From assembly GCF_001021975.1 (NCBI RefSeq), contig NZ_CP009928.1:62001-126000 (forward strand): 64,000 bases of DNA, in the 5' to 3' direction. This DNA comes from Chryseobacterium gallinarum. GTDB taxonomy: Bacteria > Bacteroidota > Bacteroidia > Flavobacteriales > Weeksellaceae. Positions 25,137-32,938 of this stretch are shown in pieces; the first letter of the stretch is position 1, and each line of letters opens with the position of its first letter. Below the pieces are notes generated by a model, which searched no databases, was not told the DNA's origin, and saw only the letters and a program-made list of their open reading frames with translations. The translations under genes and the position numbers were made by a program.

Positions 25137-26492
25137 TTATTGTTCATTTTGGGTAATCCCGTTAAAATTTATAATAAATTGAGGAATTGGCAGCACATAC
25201 CGTGGATCTCCTGCAGGTAAGCTATAGGTCTGATCACCGATGGTTCTTGTAAGTGTTTTAGCGTACCGAGGATCACGATTTAATCTTTTTAGGTCTTGCC
25301 ACCGGAGACATCTGGTCAGCAGCTCTTTTCTTCGTTCACTTAAAATAATGTCTAATGTTTCATTAGCGGTTCCAGCATAATAAGGTACAAATTGTCCTGT
25401 CTTAAATCTTTTTTCCAATAATATATTAAGTTGATGTATTGCGCCTTTACTATCCCCAAGTCTGGCTCTAGATTCAGCACCAATTAGTAAAATTTCTGGC
25501 GTCGAAGTTCCCGAAAAAAGCGCAGCTCTGTAATGTCCCTTGAAAGAATATCTTCCGTCTGTTTCTTTTTTAAAGAACAGTACTTTTCTCAGATCATTAC
25601 CATCGTAACTGTTATAGAGATCCTGATTGATCCTACCGACCGTAGCATAGCCAACACTCATCCTGGGGTTCAATGGAATATGCATTTCTTTGCTCTGAAT
25701 ATTTAAAGGACGAGATGCAGCAGGATTTAAAGCATTATAATCTTCAATATAATTATGATACTTATAGCTTGAATCGGCAGCATTTTTTGCATCTCTAAAA
25801 TTATCCATGTAAAGGTAAGAGCGTGCCAATAAAGCAAACGCTCCACCTTTTGCGATGTGGGTTGCTGATAACTTTTCAATAGGTAGAATTTCCGAAGCAA
25901 TGAGCAGATCCTGAACAATTCTTTGATAGGTTTCTTCCAAAGTGGACCTAAAAATTGGCTCTTCGATGTCATCAGTTAGCTTAAGTGGAATACCTAAATC
26001 ACTCGTCGAACTCCTAGCGTCATAATACTTACAAAAGGTCATCGCTAAATTTAGAAATTGCCGTGAACGATGATAGAGTGCTGTACCTTTTATACGATCA
26101 TACAGCTCTTTATTGTTTTCGTCTCGTACAATCTTATCGAGTCCGGTCAGAACAACATTACAAACCTGAATCTGACTGTAAGCGATATTCCATTCATTCT
26201 GATTTGTTGAAAGTTGCTCAAATTCTGTAACGGTCCATGTTGCCAAATTCCGCTGAAAAGGGAATGGTAAAGCATTAAACTGTGCTAATGTATAATCTGC
26301 TTCATCGGAACCGTTTTCCGTCGAACCACGGCCATCCTGTTCAAATGCTGAGGTGTTTAACAACAGGTCAAAATCGTTCAATGTTGTGGGAACAATAAGT
26401 TTGATGTCCTGTTTTTCTTCAAGCCATTCCTTGGAACAGGAAGTAAGAATAATAAGAATAACACATGAATAAATAGTAAATATCTTTTTCAT
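25137..26492 (-). CDS. susD: SusD/RagB family nutrient-binding lipoprotein
   Basis: About 451 aa from ATG 26492, which begins the signal peptide MKKIFTIYSCVILIILTSC (lipobox LTSC). The upstream ATG at 26516 would overlap susC. SusD features: the N-terminal EKQDIKLIVPTTLNDFDLLLNT, TPR-like helices with LARSYLYMDNFRDAKNAADSS, and the C-terminal LSERRKELLTRCLRWQDLKRLNRDP block. It sits as a lid over the SusC channel at the cell surface. Part of the five-gene minus-strand operon. Substrate is unknown; no glycosidase is nearby, so a non-glycan ligand (peptide?) is possible. Confidence 0.93.
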   Translation of the reverse strand: MKKIFTIYSCVILIILTSCSKEWLEEKQDIKLIVPTTLNDFDLLLNTSAFEQDGRGSTENGSDEADYTLAQFNALPFPFQRNLATWTVTEFEQLSTNQNEWNIAYSQIQVCNVVLTGLDKIVRDENNKELYDRIKGTALYHRSRQFLNLAMTFCKYYDARSSTSDLGIPLKLTDDIEEPIFRSTLEETYQRIVQDLLIASEILPIEKLSATHIAKGGAFALLARSYLYMDNFRDAKNAADSSYKYHNYIEDYNALNPAASRPLNIQSKEMHIPLNPRMSVGYATVGRINQDLYNSYDGNDLRKVLFFKKETDGRYSFKGHYRAALFSGTSTPEILLIGAESRARLGDSKGAIHQLNILLEKRFKTGQFVPYYAGTANETLDIILSERRKELLTRCLRWQDLKRLNRDPRYAKTLTRTIGDQTYSLPAGDPRYVLPIPQFIINFNGITQNEQ

Positions 26493-26503
26493 AATTTTAA
26501 TTC

Positions 26504-29500
26504 TTATAGTGTGCAATTAAGTCCAAAAGAAAAACTCCGTATAGGCTTCGAATTTGGATAATCCGGATCTATATAATCAACCTTAGTTGATTTCCACAAA
26601 ATACCTAGGTTGTTTGCCAAAAGAAAGAGTTTTAAGCTTTTTACGCCAACGTTTCTTAATTGACGTGCGGTAAAATCGTAGGAAATTACAAGATCTTGCA
26701 ATCGGATATGATCACCTTTTTCGACTAATGTCTCCGAATATCTATAGTATTGGTCAGCGAGACTATTTGCCGGATACAACATTGCAGGAACATTTGTGAA
26801 TGATTCATCTCCAGGCTTTTGCCATCTGTGATAATAATCCCCATGACCATAATAATTGCTATAGAGTCCAGAGTAAGAGACACTATTCCTTCTAAAATAA
26901 TAGCCCAATCGATAGGTTATATTAAAAGAAAGCTCAACTCTTTTATAATTGAACGTATTTCTTAATGCGCCAAAGTGAGTGGGTAACGCATTCCCATGAT
27001 AAACAAGATTATTCTCAGGGTCCTGACTTAAATATTGCTTTATTAAAGTATATTCGGCAGAAGGCTGGTTTTCAAGATACCCTTTTGCCTGACCAGTTTC
27101 CGGATCTAACCCCGCCCAGGGGTATGAGTAAATTCCAAACAGTGGTCTACCAACAACTGGTGAATAGGCAGATGCATTTCGGTAAATGCTGTTATCGGTA
27201 ATAAAATTATCAATGGTAGTTGACCTTTGGTATTTCATTACTTTATCCTTGGCTAAAGAAAATAGCGCAACAGTTTTCCAAGTAAAATCTTTATACTGTA
27301 AATTCGTAGAATTGATTTCTATATCTACACCTTTCCCTTTCATATCTGCAAGATTACCCCTAAAGGAGATAAATCCGGTTGTCGGATCTAATGGTCCATT
27401 ACCGATGAGATCAGTACCTTTCCTGTTGAAATATTCTACGCTGCCAGATATGCGATTGTTTTTTGTTGCAAAGTCCACTCCCATATTCCACATTCTGTTC
27501 TTTTCCCACCTTAGATTTCTATTGGGAGGATTAAGTAAATAGGCTGCTGGCATCTGATTGATGCTATTGCTAGAAAGTTTAGCAGTTGTGTACGCCGTAA
27601 TACTTCGATCCAGATTACCACTATAGCCGAAGGTAGATCTTAGGCTCAAAGAAGATAGCCAGTCCAAATGAAAAAATTTCTCTTTATCAACATTCCACTT
27701 TCCACCGACCGACCAAAGAGGAACGGATTTTTGGTTTGTATTTACACCAAATAAATTTGACTGGTCAATACGTGCGCTAGCCGACAGGATGTAACGAAGG
27801 TCGTAATTGTATGCTCCGTTAACGTAATATGACCGCATTCGGTCCAGCGTTTCGGTGTAGTCATTACCAGTAGCAATAGAAGCCTGACCACCATTTCCAT
27901 ATAGAGAAAATTGAGTTAGATAATCTACCATAGTACTTGAACCGACGTTTGGATCGAAACCATACATTCTGCTTGAATTTCCTGTAATTTTTGCCTCTCT
28001 AACTTCAAATCCAGCAATAGCATTCAATTGATGCTTATTCCATTTCTGATCAAAATTGATTTGAAATCTACCGTTTATTGAATTTAATTGAGAATGACTG
28101 TTGTCCAACATACCTCCTAATGGTATATTTCTCTGTACTGCACCATTATCAATAGACGTATATAGATTGATCAGATTTCGCATAAAATAACTTTGCTGGT
28201 CATAGTAATTCCGTCCATTTCCAATTTGGTTCTCATATTGCAATCTTGCCTCCGCAGATAAAGAAGGAAAGATTGAATATTTGATAGCAGTATTTAAGCG
28301 AATCTCAGATTGTTTTGATTTGTTATCCTGATAGTTCAGTTCATCCAGCGGAACAAAATCCCAGTTTAACAATCCTTCCGAAAGTGCTTTTTGCTTCAGC
28401 ACGGTACTATATTCTTTGATAACAACTGCAGGATCTCCAGTGTTATCAACAAGTCGTGCATACGGATACATCAACTGCTGTCCCATATTGCTAAGCATGG
28501 AAACCACGTTAGATATAGATTGAGAATTTTGGTTGTAGGAAAGTGCAGCTGAAAGCTCCAATTTTTCATTAGGGCGAAAGACCTGATTGCTGTTTAAACT
28601 TACCCGACTAAAACCGCTCTCCTTTTCTGAATTTTGGTTTTTGTCGTAACCTGCTGAAAAATAATAGGTATATTTATTTGTGCCACCGTTAAGATTTATG
28701 GCGTACTGCTGCTTTAGAGCTGGTCTGTAAAGATATTTGCTCATATCATCCCGCAGATTGTATTGCCTCAACGCGTCAATCCGGTTTGTAGCCTGTTGTT
28801 CTGTTAGCTTTCCGTTTCTTTGGTCATTTAAAATACTGACCACTGGCGAGTATGGGTTATTGGATGCTGTATTTCCGATCACGTCGTCATAAAATCCCTT
28901 TTCAAACAGCATTTTCTCAATATCAATGAAGTCCGTGGGTTTGATCTGGGGAATATAGTTCAGATCGGGCTTCTGCCCGATAGTAACATTGGCAGTAAAC
29001 CCAATGTTTATGGGCTGGTCTGCTCGTCCTTTTTTCGTTTTTATGACGATCACACCATTGCCGGCACGTACTCCCCAGATGGAAGCTGCAGCAGCATCTT
29101 TCAGAATGTCAATATCCTCTATGTCGTTGGGATTAATATTGTTGATGTCTCCTTCATACGGAAAATTGTCGACAACGATAAGTGGCTGGTCGTTTCCGAA
29201 GATTGTAGCCTGTCCTCTGATCGTTAATTTCGGAGAACCTGAACGCTCATCAAATAATATCGAAGGAGCGATACCTTTCAATCTGCTGATCACATCGGTG
29301 GATACCTGCCTATTGAATGTCGCATTGTCCACTTTGGAAAAAGACCCCGTGGCCCTCTCCCTTGGGATCGACTGATAACCACTGGCAACGACAGAAACCT
29401 CTTCGATTCTGTTGGAATTTGTTGTCAGTACAATCCTATCCGCATCCTTTGCGGCTACCTCAGTTTGACTAAAGCCTAAGTAAGAAATTTGCAATTCAGA

Positions 29501-30034
29501 TTGAGCATATTCGTCGGGAAGCTCAAAAGATCCTGAATTGTCCGAAGTTGTGATAAAATTGGTGCCTTTAACTTGGATCGTAGCACCAGCGAGGGGCTGC
29601 CCTTTTTCGTCAAAAACTCTGCCCCTGACTGGATCTGTTTTTTCGGGGTTCGCTGGTGCTGCCTTTTTGGGCTGTTTTTTTTCTTTGAGTATGATTGTAC
29701 CGTCTATGATTTCATAGATGATGTCCTGTCCGGACAGAAGCTGCTGCAAGGCTTTTTCAAACGGCACATTATTGAATTCAGCGGTCACGGGCTTTTTATC
29801 CCGAAGGAGCCTATCATTATACGCAAAGTCATAATTCGTCTGTTTCTTGATGCTCTCGATAGCTTTGGACAAAGGTGCCTTCTTCAGGGACAGGTTAATG
29901 GACTGTGCACTGACCTCGTATGGGTAATGCAGTCCCGAGGCCAAAAGAAACAGCAGTAACACTCTTTTGACCTTTTGCCTATTCTTTGGACCGGTGGTGT
30001 ATAATAGGCGTTGTTTAAAAACATGATTATTCAT
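26504..30034 (-). CDS. susC: SusC/RagA family TonB-dependent outer-membrane transporter with STN domain
   Basis: 1176 aa from ATG 30034, which directly precedes a leader peptide (VLLLFLLASGLHYPYEVSAQ). The ATG at 30085 would add 17 odd residues. N-terminal STN domain (about 45-125, SLKKAPLSKAIESIKKQTNYDF), then a CarboxypepD-reg-like domain (GRVFDEKGQPLAGATIQVKG). The plug follows (PNDIEDIDILKDAAAASIWG, GNGVIVIKTKKG), then a beta-barrel to the C-terminus. The STN domain receives the FecR signal, so import and the sigma factor are linked (transducer type). The ligand is unknown. Overlaps the antisense RNA called at 30047-30125. Confidence 0.95.
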   Translation of the reverse strand: MNNHVFKQRLLYTTGPKNRQKVKRVLLLFLLASGLHYPYEVSAQSINLSLKKAPLSKAIESIKKQTNYDFAYNDRLLRDKKPVTAEFNNVPFEKALQQLLSGQDIIYEIIDGTIILKEKKQPKKAAPANPEKTDPVRGRVFDEKGQPLAGATIQVKGTNFITTSDNSGSFELPDEYAQSELQISYLGFSQTEVAAKDADRIVLTTNSNRIEEVSVVASGYQSIPRERATGSFSKVDNATFNRQVSTDVISRLKGIAPSILFDERSGSPKLTIRGQATIFGNDQPLIVVDNFPYEGDINNINPNDIEDIDILKDAAAASIWGVRAGNGVIVIKTKKGRADQPINIGFTANVTIGQKPDLNYIPQIKPTDFIDIEKMLFEKGFYDDVIGNTASNNPYSPVVSILNDQRNGKLTEQQATNRIDALRQYNLRDDMSKYLYRPALKQQYAINLNGGTNKYTYYFSAGYDKNQNSEKESGFSRVSLNSNQVFRPNEKLELSAALSYNQNSQSISNVVSMLSNMGQQLMYPYARLVDNTGDPAVVIKEYSTVLKQKALSEGLLNWDFVPLDELNYQDNKSKQSEIRLNTAIKYSIFPSLSAEARLQYENQIGNGRNYYDQQSYFMRNLINLYTSIDNGAVQRNIPLGGMLDNSHSQLNSINGRFQINFDQKWNKHQLNAIAGFEVREAKITGNSSRMYGFDPNVGSSTMVDYLTQFSLYGNGGQASIATGNDYTETLDRMRSYYVNGAYNYDLRYILSASARIDQSNLFGVNTNQKSVPLWSVGGKWNVDKEKFFHLDWLSSLSLRSTFGYSGNLDRSITAYTTAKLSSNSINQMPAAYLLNPPNRNLRWEKNRMWNMGVDFATKNNRISGSVEYFNRKGTDLIGNGPLDPTTGFISFRGNLADMKGKGVDIEINSTNLQYKDFTWKTVALFSLAKDKVMKYQRSTTIDNFITDNSIYRNASAYSPVVGRPLFGIYSYPWAGLDPETGQAKGYLENQPSAEYTLIKQYLSQDPENNLVYHGNALPTHFGALRNTFNYKRVELSFNITYRLGYYFRRNSVSYSGLYSNYYGHGDYYHRWQKPGDESFTNVPAMLYPANSLADQYYRYSETLVEKGDHIRLQDLVISYDFTARQLRNVGVKSLKLFLLANNLGILWKSTKVDYIDPDYPNSKPIRSFSFGLNCTL

Positions 30035-30041
30035 ATTTTTG
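30011..30041 (+). promoter_or_regulatory. Predicted promoter of an antisense RNA over the susC start
   Basis: TTG (30011-30013), 20-bp spacing, TATTTTTG (30034-30041). This fits the Bacteroidetes -33/-7 pattern on the strand opposite susC. The -7 box overlaps the susC start codon, so an A-rich leader could mimic it by chance. Confidence 0.45.
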
Positions 30042-30046
30042 CTGTT

Positions 30047-30125
30047 AGGGTTAAAAATCTGTTTGTTGCAAAATAGTAGACCCATTGGAGCTGGAGTGCT
30101 ACGAACACCCCAGCTTCTTTTTTTT
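30047..30125 (+). ncRNA. Predicted cis-antisense RNA of the first susC (DonS-like)
   Basis: From the predicted start near 30047 to the T run is about 79 nt. It ends in the hairpin AGCTGGAGTG / CACCCCAGCT (30089-30098 and 30106-30115) followed by TCTTTTTTTT. It lies in the FecR-SusC gap, antisense to the susC leader. Bacteroides loci of this type carry cis-encoded repressor sRNAs in the same position (DonS class). The second locus has a matching element at 49051-49134. Confidence 0.45.
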
Positions 30126-30149
30126 GGGCCAACATATGAAACTAATTAA

Positions 30150-31310
30150 TTACTCTCTGATGCGTAACCTCCTTCCCTTCATTTCAAACTGGATATCGGT
30201 TGCTTTTTCGAGTATCTGCAGGACACTGCTCAGCTTTTTGTCTCTTTTTAGCGATGCACTGACCTCAAGACCGGTAGCCATAGTGCTGTAGTCGACTTCT
30301 ATATCATACCAGCGCTCAAGCTGGCGCAGAACCTCACCCATTGAAGCACTCCGGAAACTGAACTCATTTTCAGTCCAGGCGGTATAGGGTTCTGTATCAA
30401 GTGTGTTGACATCAAATCTGCCGCTGGTATAGATGGCCTGCTGCGAGGGTTTTAATAACAACGTTGTTTTATGGGCTACATCGCTCAGCTGCACACTTCC
30501 TTCCACCAAAGTGGTCAGGATATAGGGCTCATTGTTGTACGCATTGATGTTAAATCGTGTACCCAGAACTTTGACCTCCTGCCCGCCCGTGATGACAATA
30601 AATGGTCTAGTCTTATCATGCTCCACTTCAAAGTAGCCTTCTCCTGTAAGTTCGACCAATCGTTTATCCTGCGGAAACTGAGCTGGATATTTTAGCGAGG
30701 ACTCTGCATTGAGCCAGACTCTGGTGCCATCTGCCAGCGTTATTTTGTACTGTCCTTTACGTGGTGTGGATAGTGTGGCATATTTCATGGTATTTGAAGC
30801 GACTTTGGTGCCGTCCGCATACAAGACTGCGTCACCCTTAACGGTGACGGCCTGATGGGTAAGCTCAATTGTTTTTCCATCATCAAAAGTTAGTGTCGCC
30901 TGATCTTTACCCGGTAGTATATCTTCTGCGGATGAAGACGCTGTGACCGTTGGCTTGCTATTATTAATGCGGAAATCAAGGTATAGCATTACGGAAATGG
31001 AAACGGCAAGTAGGATGGCAGCCGCAACAAGCCAACGTTTCCAGTGTGATGCAGATCTGTGCATATTCAGCATAGTATGCAGCATGTGGAGGTTATCCTC
31101 GGTTTTTGATTGAGCGATATCAAAATTTACTAGATTTTGGGCTACCTGCTGCTGATTCTGAAGTTCCTCAAAGACTGCCCTATTATGCGCATTCTTATTG
31201 ATCCATATTTCAACAGCCTTGCTTTCCAGTGTGGACAGCTCCTCCCCCTGTACCAATTTGCTCAGAAGTGGGACAATTGTCAGTTCGTCAAAAAATTGTT
31301 GCTCTTCCAT
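30150..31310 (-). CDS. FecR family anti-sigma factor
   Basis: 386 aa. The cytoplasmic N-terminal sigma-binding part (1-90) precedes one transmembrane helix (WKRWLVAAAILLAVSISVMLYL). A periplasmic FecR domain follows (KGQYKITLADGTRVWLNAESSLKYPAQF, GEGYFEV). The C-terminal DUF4974/STN-like module ends FRSASMGEVLRQLERWYDIEVDYS. It holds the adjacent sigma factor until the SusC STN domain signals ligand binding. Encoded 69 bp after the sigma gene. The 115-bp gap to susC contains the antisense terminator hairpin. Confidence 0.94.
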   Translation of the reverse strand: MEEQQFFDELTIVPLLSKLVQGEELSTLESKAVEIWINKNAHNRAVFEELQNQQQVAQNLVNFDIAQSKTEDNLHMLHTMLNMHRSASHWKRWLVAAAILLAVSISVMLYLDFRINNSKPTVTASSSAEDILPGKDQATLTFDDGKTIELTHQAVTVKGDAVLYADGTKVASNTMKYATLSTPRKGQYKITLADGTRVWLNAESSLKYPAQFPQDKRLVELTGEGYFEVEHDKTRPFIVITGGQEVKVLGTRFNINAYNNEPYILTTLVEGSVQLSDVAHKTTLLLKPSQQAIYTSGRFDVNTLDTEPYTAWTENEFSFRSASMGEVLRQLERWYDIEVDYSTMATGLEVSASLKRDKKLSSVLQILEKATDIQFEMKGRRLRIRE

Positions 31311-31379
31311 CGGCTCCTTTTAATATAGAAACCGGAAAGCATATAGGTTTGTCCAAAAGAAATTGAAAAAAAGAAAATA

Positions 31380-31964
31380 TTAGAAGTATAGTAGTAAAAG
31401 TGCGATCCCAGCACCAGAAAGGCGGTTTCTCAGAATAGAAATTGCTCTTGCCTTTTGACTGTTGACGGTACTCACCGTAAGTGAAAGTTCCTCTGCAACT
31501 TCTTTGGCAGTTTTACCCTCCATTAACTGCGTCATAATGATCCGGCATTGTTCAGGCAGCAGCTCGATTGCCTGATAAAGTTCCCGATAGACTTCGGAGA
31601 GTACAATCTGGCTCAGGATATTGTTGTCGTCAGACTCGTTAAAATTTGATGTATAACCATCAAACCTTTTTAGGCGCACCTTCTCCTTTTCTATCGCATT
31701 AAAACAGGAATTTTTTGTCGATATATACAAAAATGCCTTGATACTGTTCAGGGATTCAAATGTCTCTCTTTTCTCATGAAGTTTCACAAAGATATCCAGA
31801 ACGATCTGCTGGGCATCGATTTGGTCAAAATTTACAAAAAGCCTCTTCGCAAAGAAGATTAATGAAGGATGGTAAAGACGGAAAATTTTATCAAAAGCAT
31901 GTTCTTCACCGCTTACAAAACTTTTTAGCAGTGCCCTTTCATCGATCACATTCGGGGTTATCAT
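31380..31964 (-). CDS. ECF RNA polymerase sigma-70 factor, Bacteroidetes type
   Basis: 194 aa. Region 2 (FDKIFRLYHPSLIFFAKRLF, QQIVLDIFVKLHEKRETF) and region 4 (LPEQCRIIMTQLMEGKTAKEVAEELSLTVSTVNSQ) are both clear. FecI-like factors of this group switch on the neighbouring susC-susD operon when released by FecR. First gene of the first locus operon; divergent from a small membrane protein. Only region 4's recognition helix is expected to bind the -35-like element. No consensus autoregulatory site was identified. Confidence 0.94.
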   Translation of the reverse strand: MITPNVIDERALLKSFVSGEEHAFDKIFRLYHPSLIFFAKRLFVNFDQIDAQQIVLDIFVKLHEKRETFESLNSIKAFLYISTKNSCFNAIEKEKVRLKRFDGYTSNFNESDDNNILSQIVLSEVYRELYQAIELLPEQCRIIMTQLMEGKTAKEVAEELSLTVSTVNSQKARAISILRNRLSGAGIALLLLYF

Positions 31965-32129
31965 TATAAGGCCATTGGCAATTGCTGTGTAAAGTTATGC
32001 AATTTTAATTTCGATAAAAAGTTATTTTGCTTTAAACTACTAAGGATTCAGGTAGTTCATGATTTCTACATCAATATTATGTATATTTGAAAGTATTGAA
32101 CCTAAAAAAACTAATATAAAAGCAGAATT

Positions 32130-32918
32130 ATGAATGGACAAAAAAAAGTTTGGATAATTTCTTTTCTAATACCCTTTCTCCTAGGACTTTTATTGATATT
32201 AGCTTACTGCTTATTTAAAGATAATTATACATTGGGATCTGTAACTCTGAGTGATTGGTTAAATTATTTTGTCGCCAGCGGTACTGTAGGAGCTTTTCTA
32301 AGTTTGATTGTAGATAAAATTTCCAATGAAAGAAGCGAAAATCACAAGAAATGGCAATCCGAAATACCGATGGTTACTTTGACGTCTCCCTGCGACCCTA
32401 CTTCAAATTATTGCGATATTAATATTGTCGAGTTTAATAATGATTACCAGCAAAGAGGAAGCCAGTATTTTTCAGTTAGTAACTTAGGCAAAACCAATGC
32501 ATATGATATTACTATAGAATTTTGTTCTGACGAGGTTTTTACAACTACAAAAATTTTTCATAGGCATTACATACCTTATTTAATGCCCCTCTCAAACGCA
32601 GGATATGAAGGGCAATTTCAGGATTTTATTTATTCTAAGTTTTCCGTTGATCCGGAAACGAAGGAAATTTCAAATAAAAATTTTGAAATTTGTGGTTGTT
32701 TAAACGATTGCCTGATTTCTTCAACTAGCCCGAATGAAAAATACTTTTATGTTAGAATTTCCTATTTTTCCAGCTTATCAAAAGAGCACCGTCACCTAAT
32801 TACAACAATTTTACGTATTAATTTAATCTGTGAAAAAATAACAATTCAAGAGGCCGATTCCAATACGAATAGTGTCAAAATAAAAGGAATTACTATTCTT
32901 GATTATGAATACTCATGA
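32130..32918 (+). CDS. Membrane-anchored protein of unknown function
   Basis: 262 aa. Transmembrane helix at about 9-27 (IISFLIPFLLGLLLILAYC) and a second hydrophobic segment near 44-62, then a C-terminal soluble domain of roughly 200 residues rich in beta strands and aromatics. Cysteines occur in CDPTSNYC and CGCLNDC. No family recognised. Base composition is lower in GC than its neighbours, which suggests a separate origin. It lies alone between the divergent sigma gene and the convergent polymerase gene. In such spots in ICEs defence or immunity genes are common, but nothing in the sequence proves that. Confidence 0.65.
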   Translation: MNGQKKVWIISFLIPFLLGLLLILAYCLFKDNYTLGSVTLSDWLNYFVASGTVGAFLSLIVDKISNERSENHKKWQSEIPMVTLTSPCDPTSNYCDINIVEFNNDYQQRGSQYFSVSNLGKTNAYDITIEFCSDEVFTTTKIFHRHYIPYLMPLSNAGYEGQFQDFIYSKFSVDPETKEISNKNFEICGCLNDCLISSTSPNEKYFYVRISYFSSLSKEHRHLITTILRINLICEKITIQEADSNTNSVKIKGITILDYEYS

Positions 32919-32938
32919 AACACTGAGCATAAAAATAC

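Noticed and set aside
30034..30085. Upstream start for the first susC
   Set aside because: It adds 17 residues before a normal leader peptide; ATG 30034 has the same A-rich context as the second susC.
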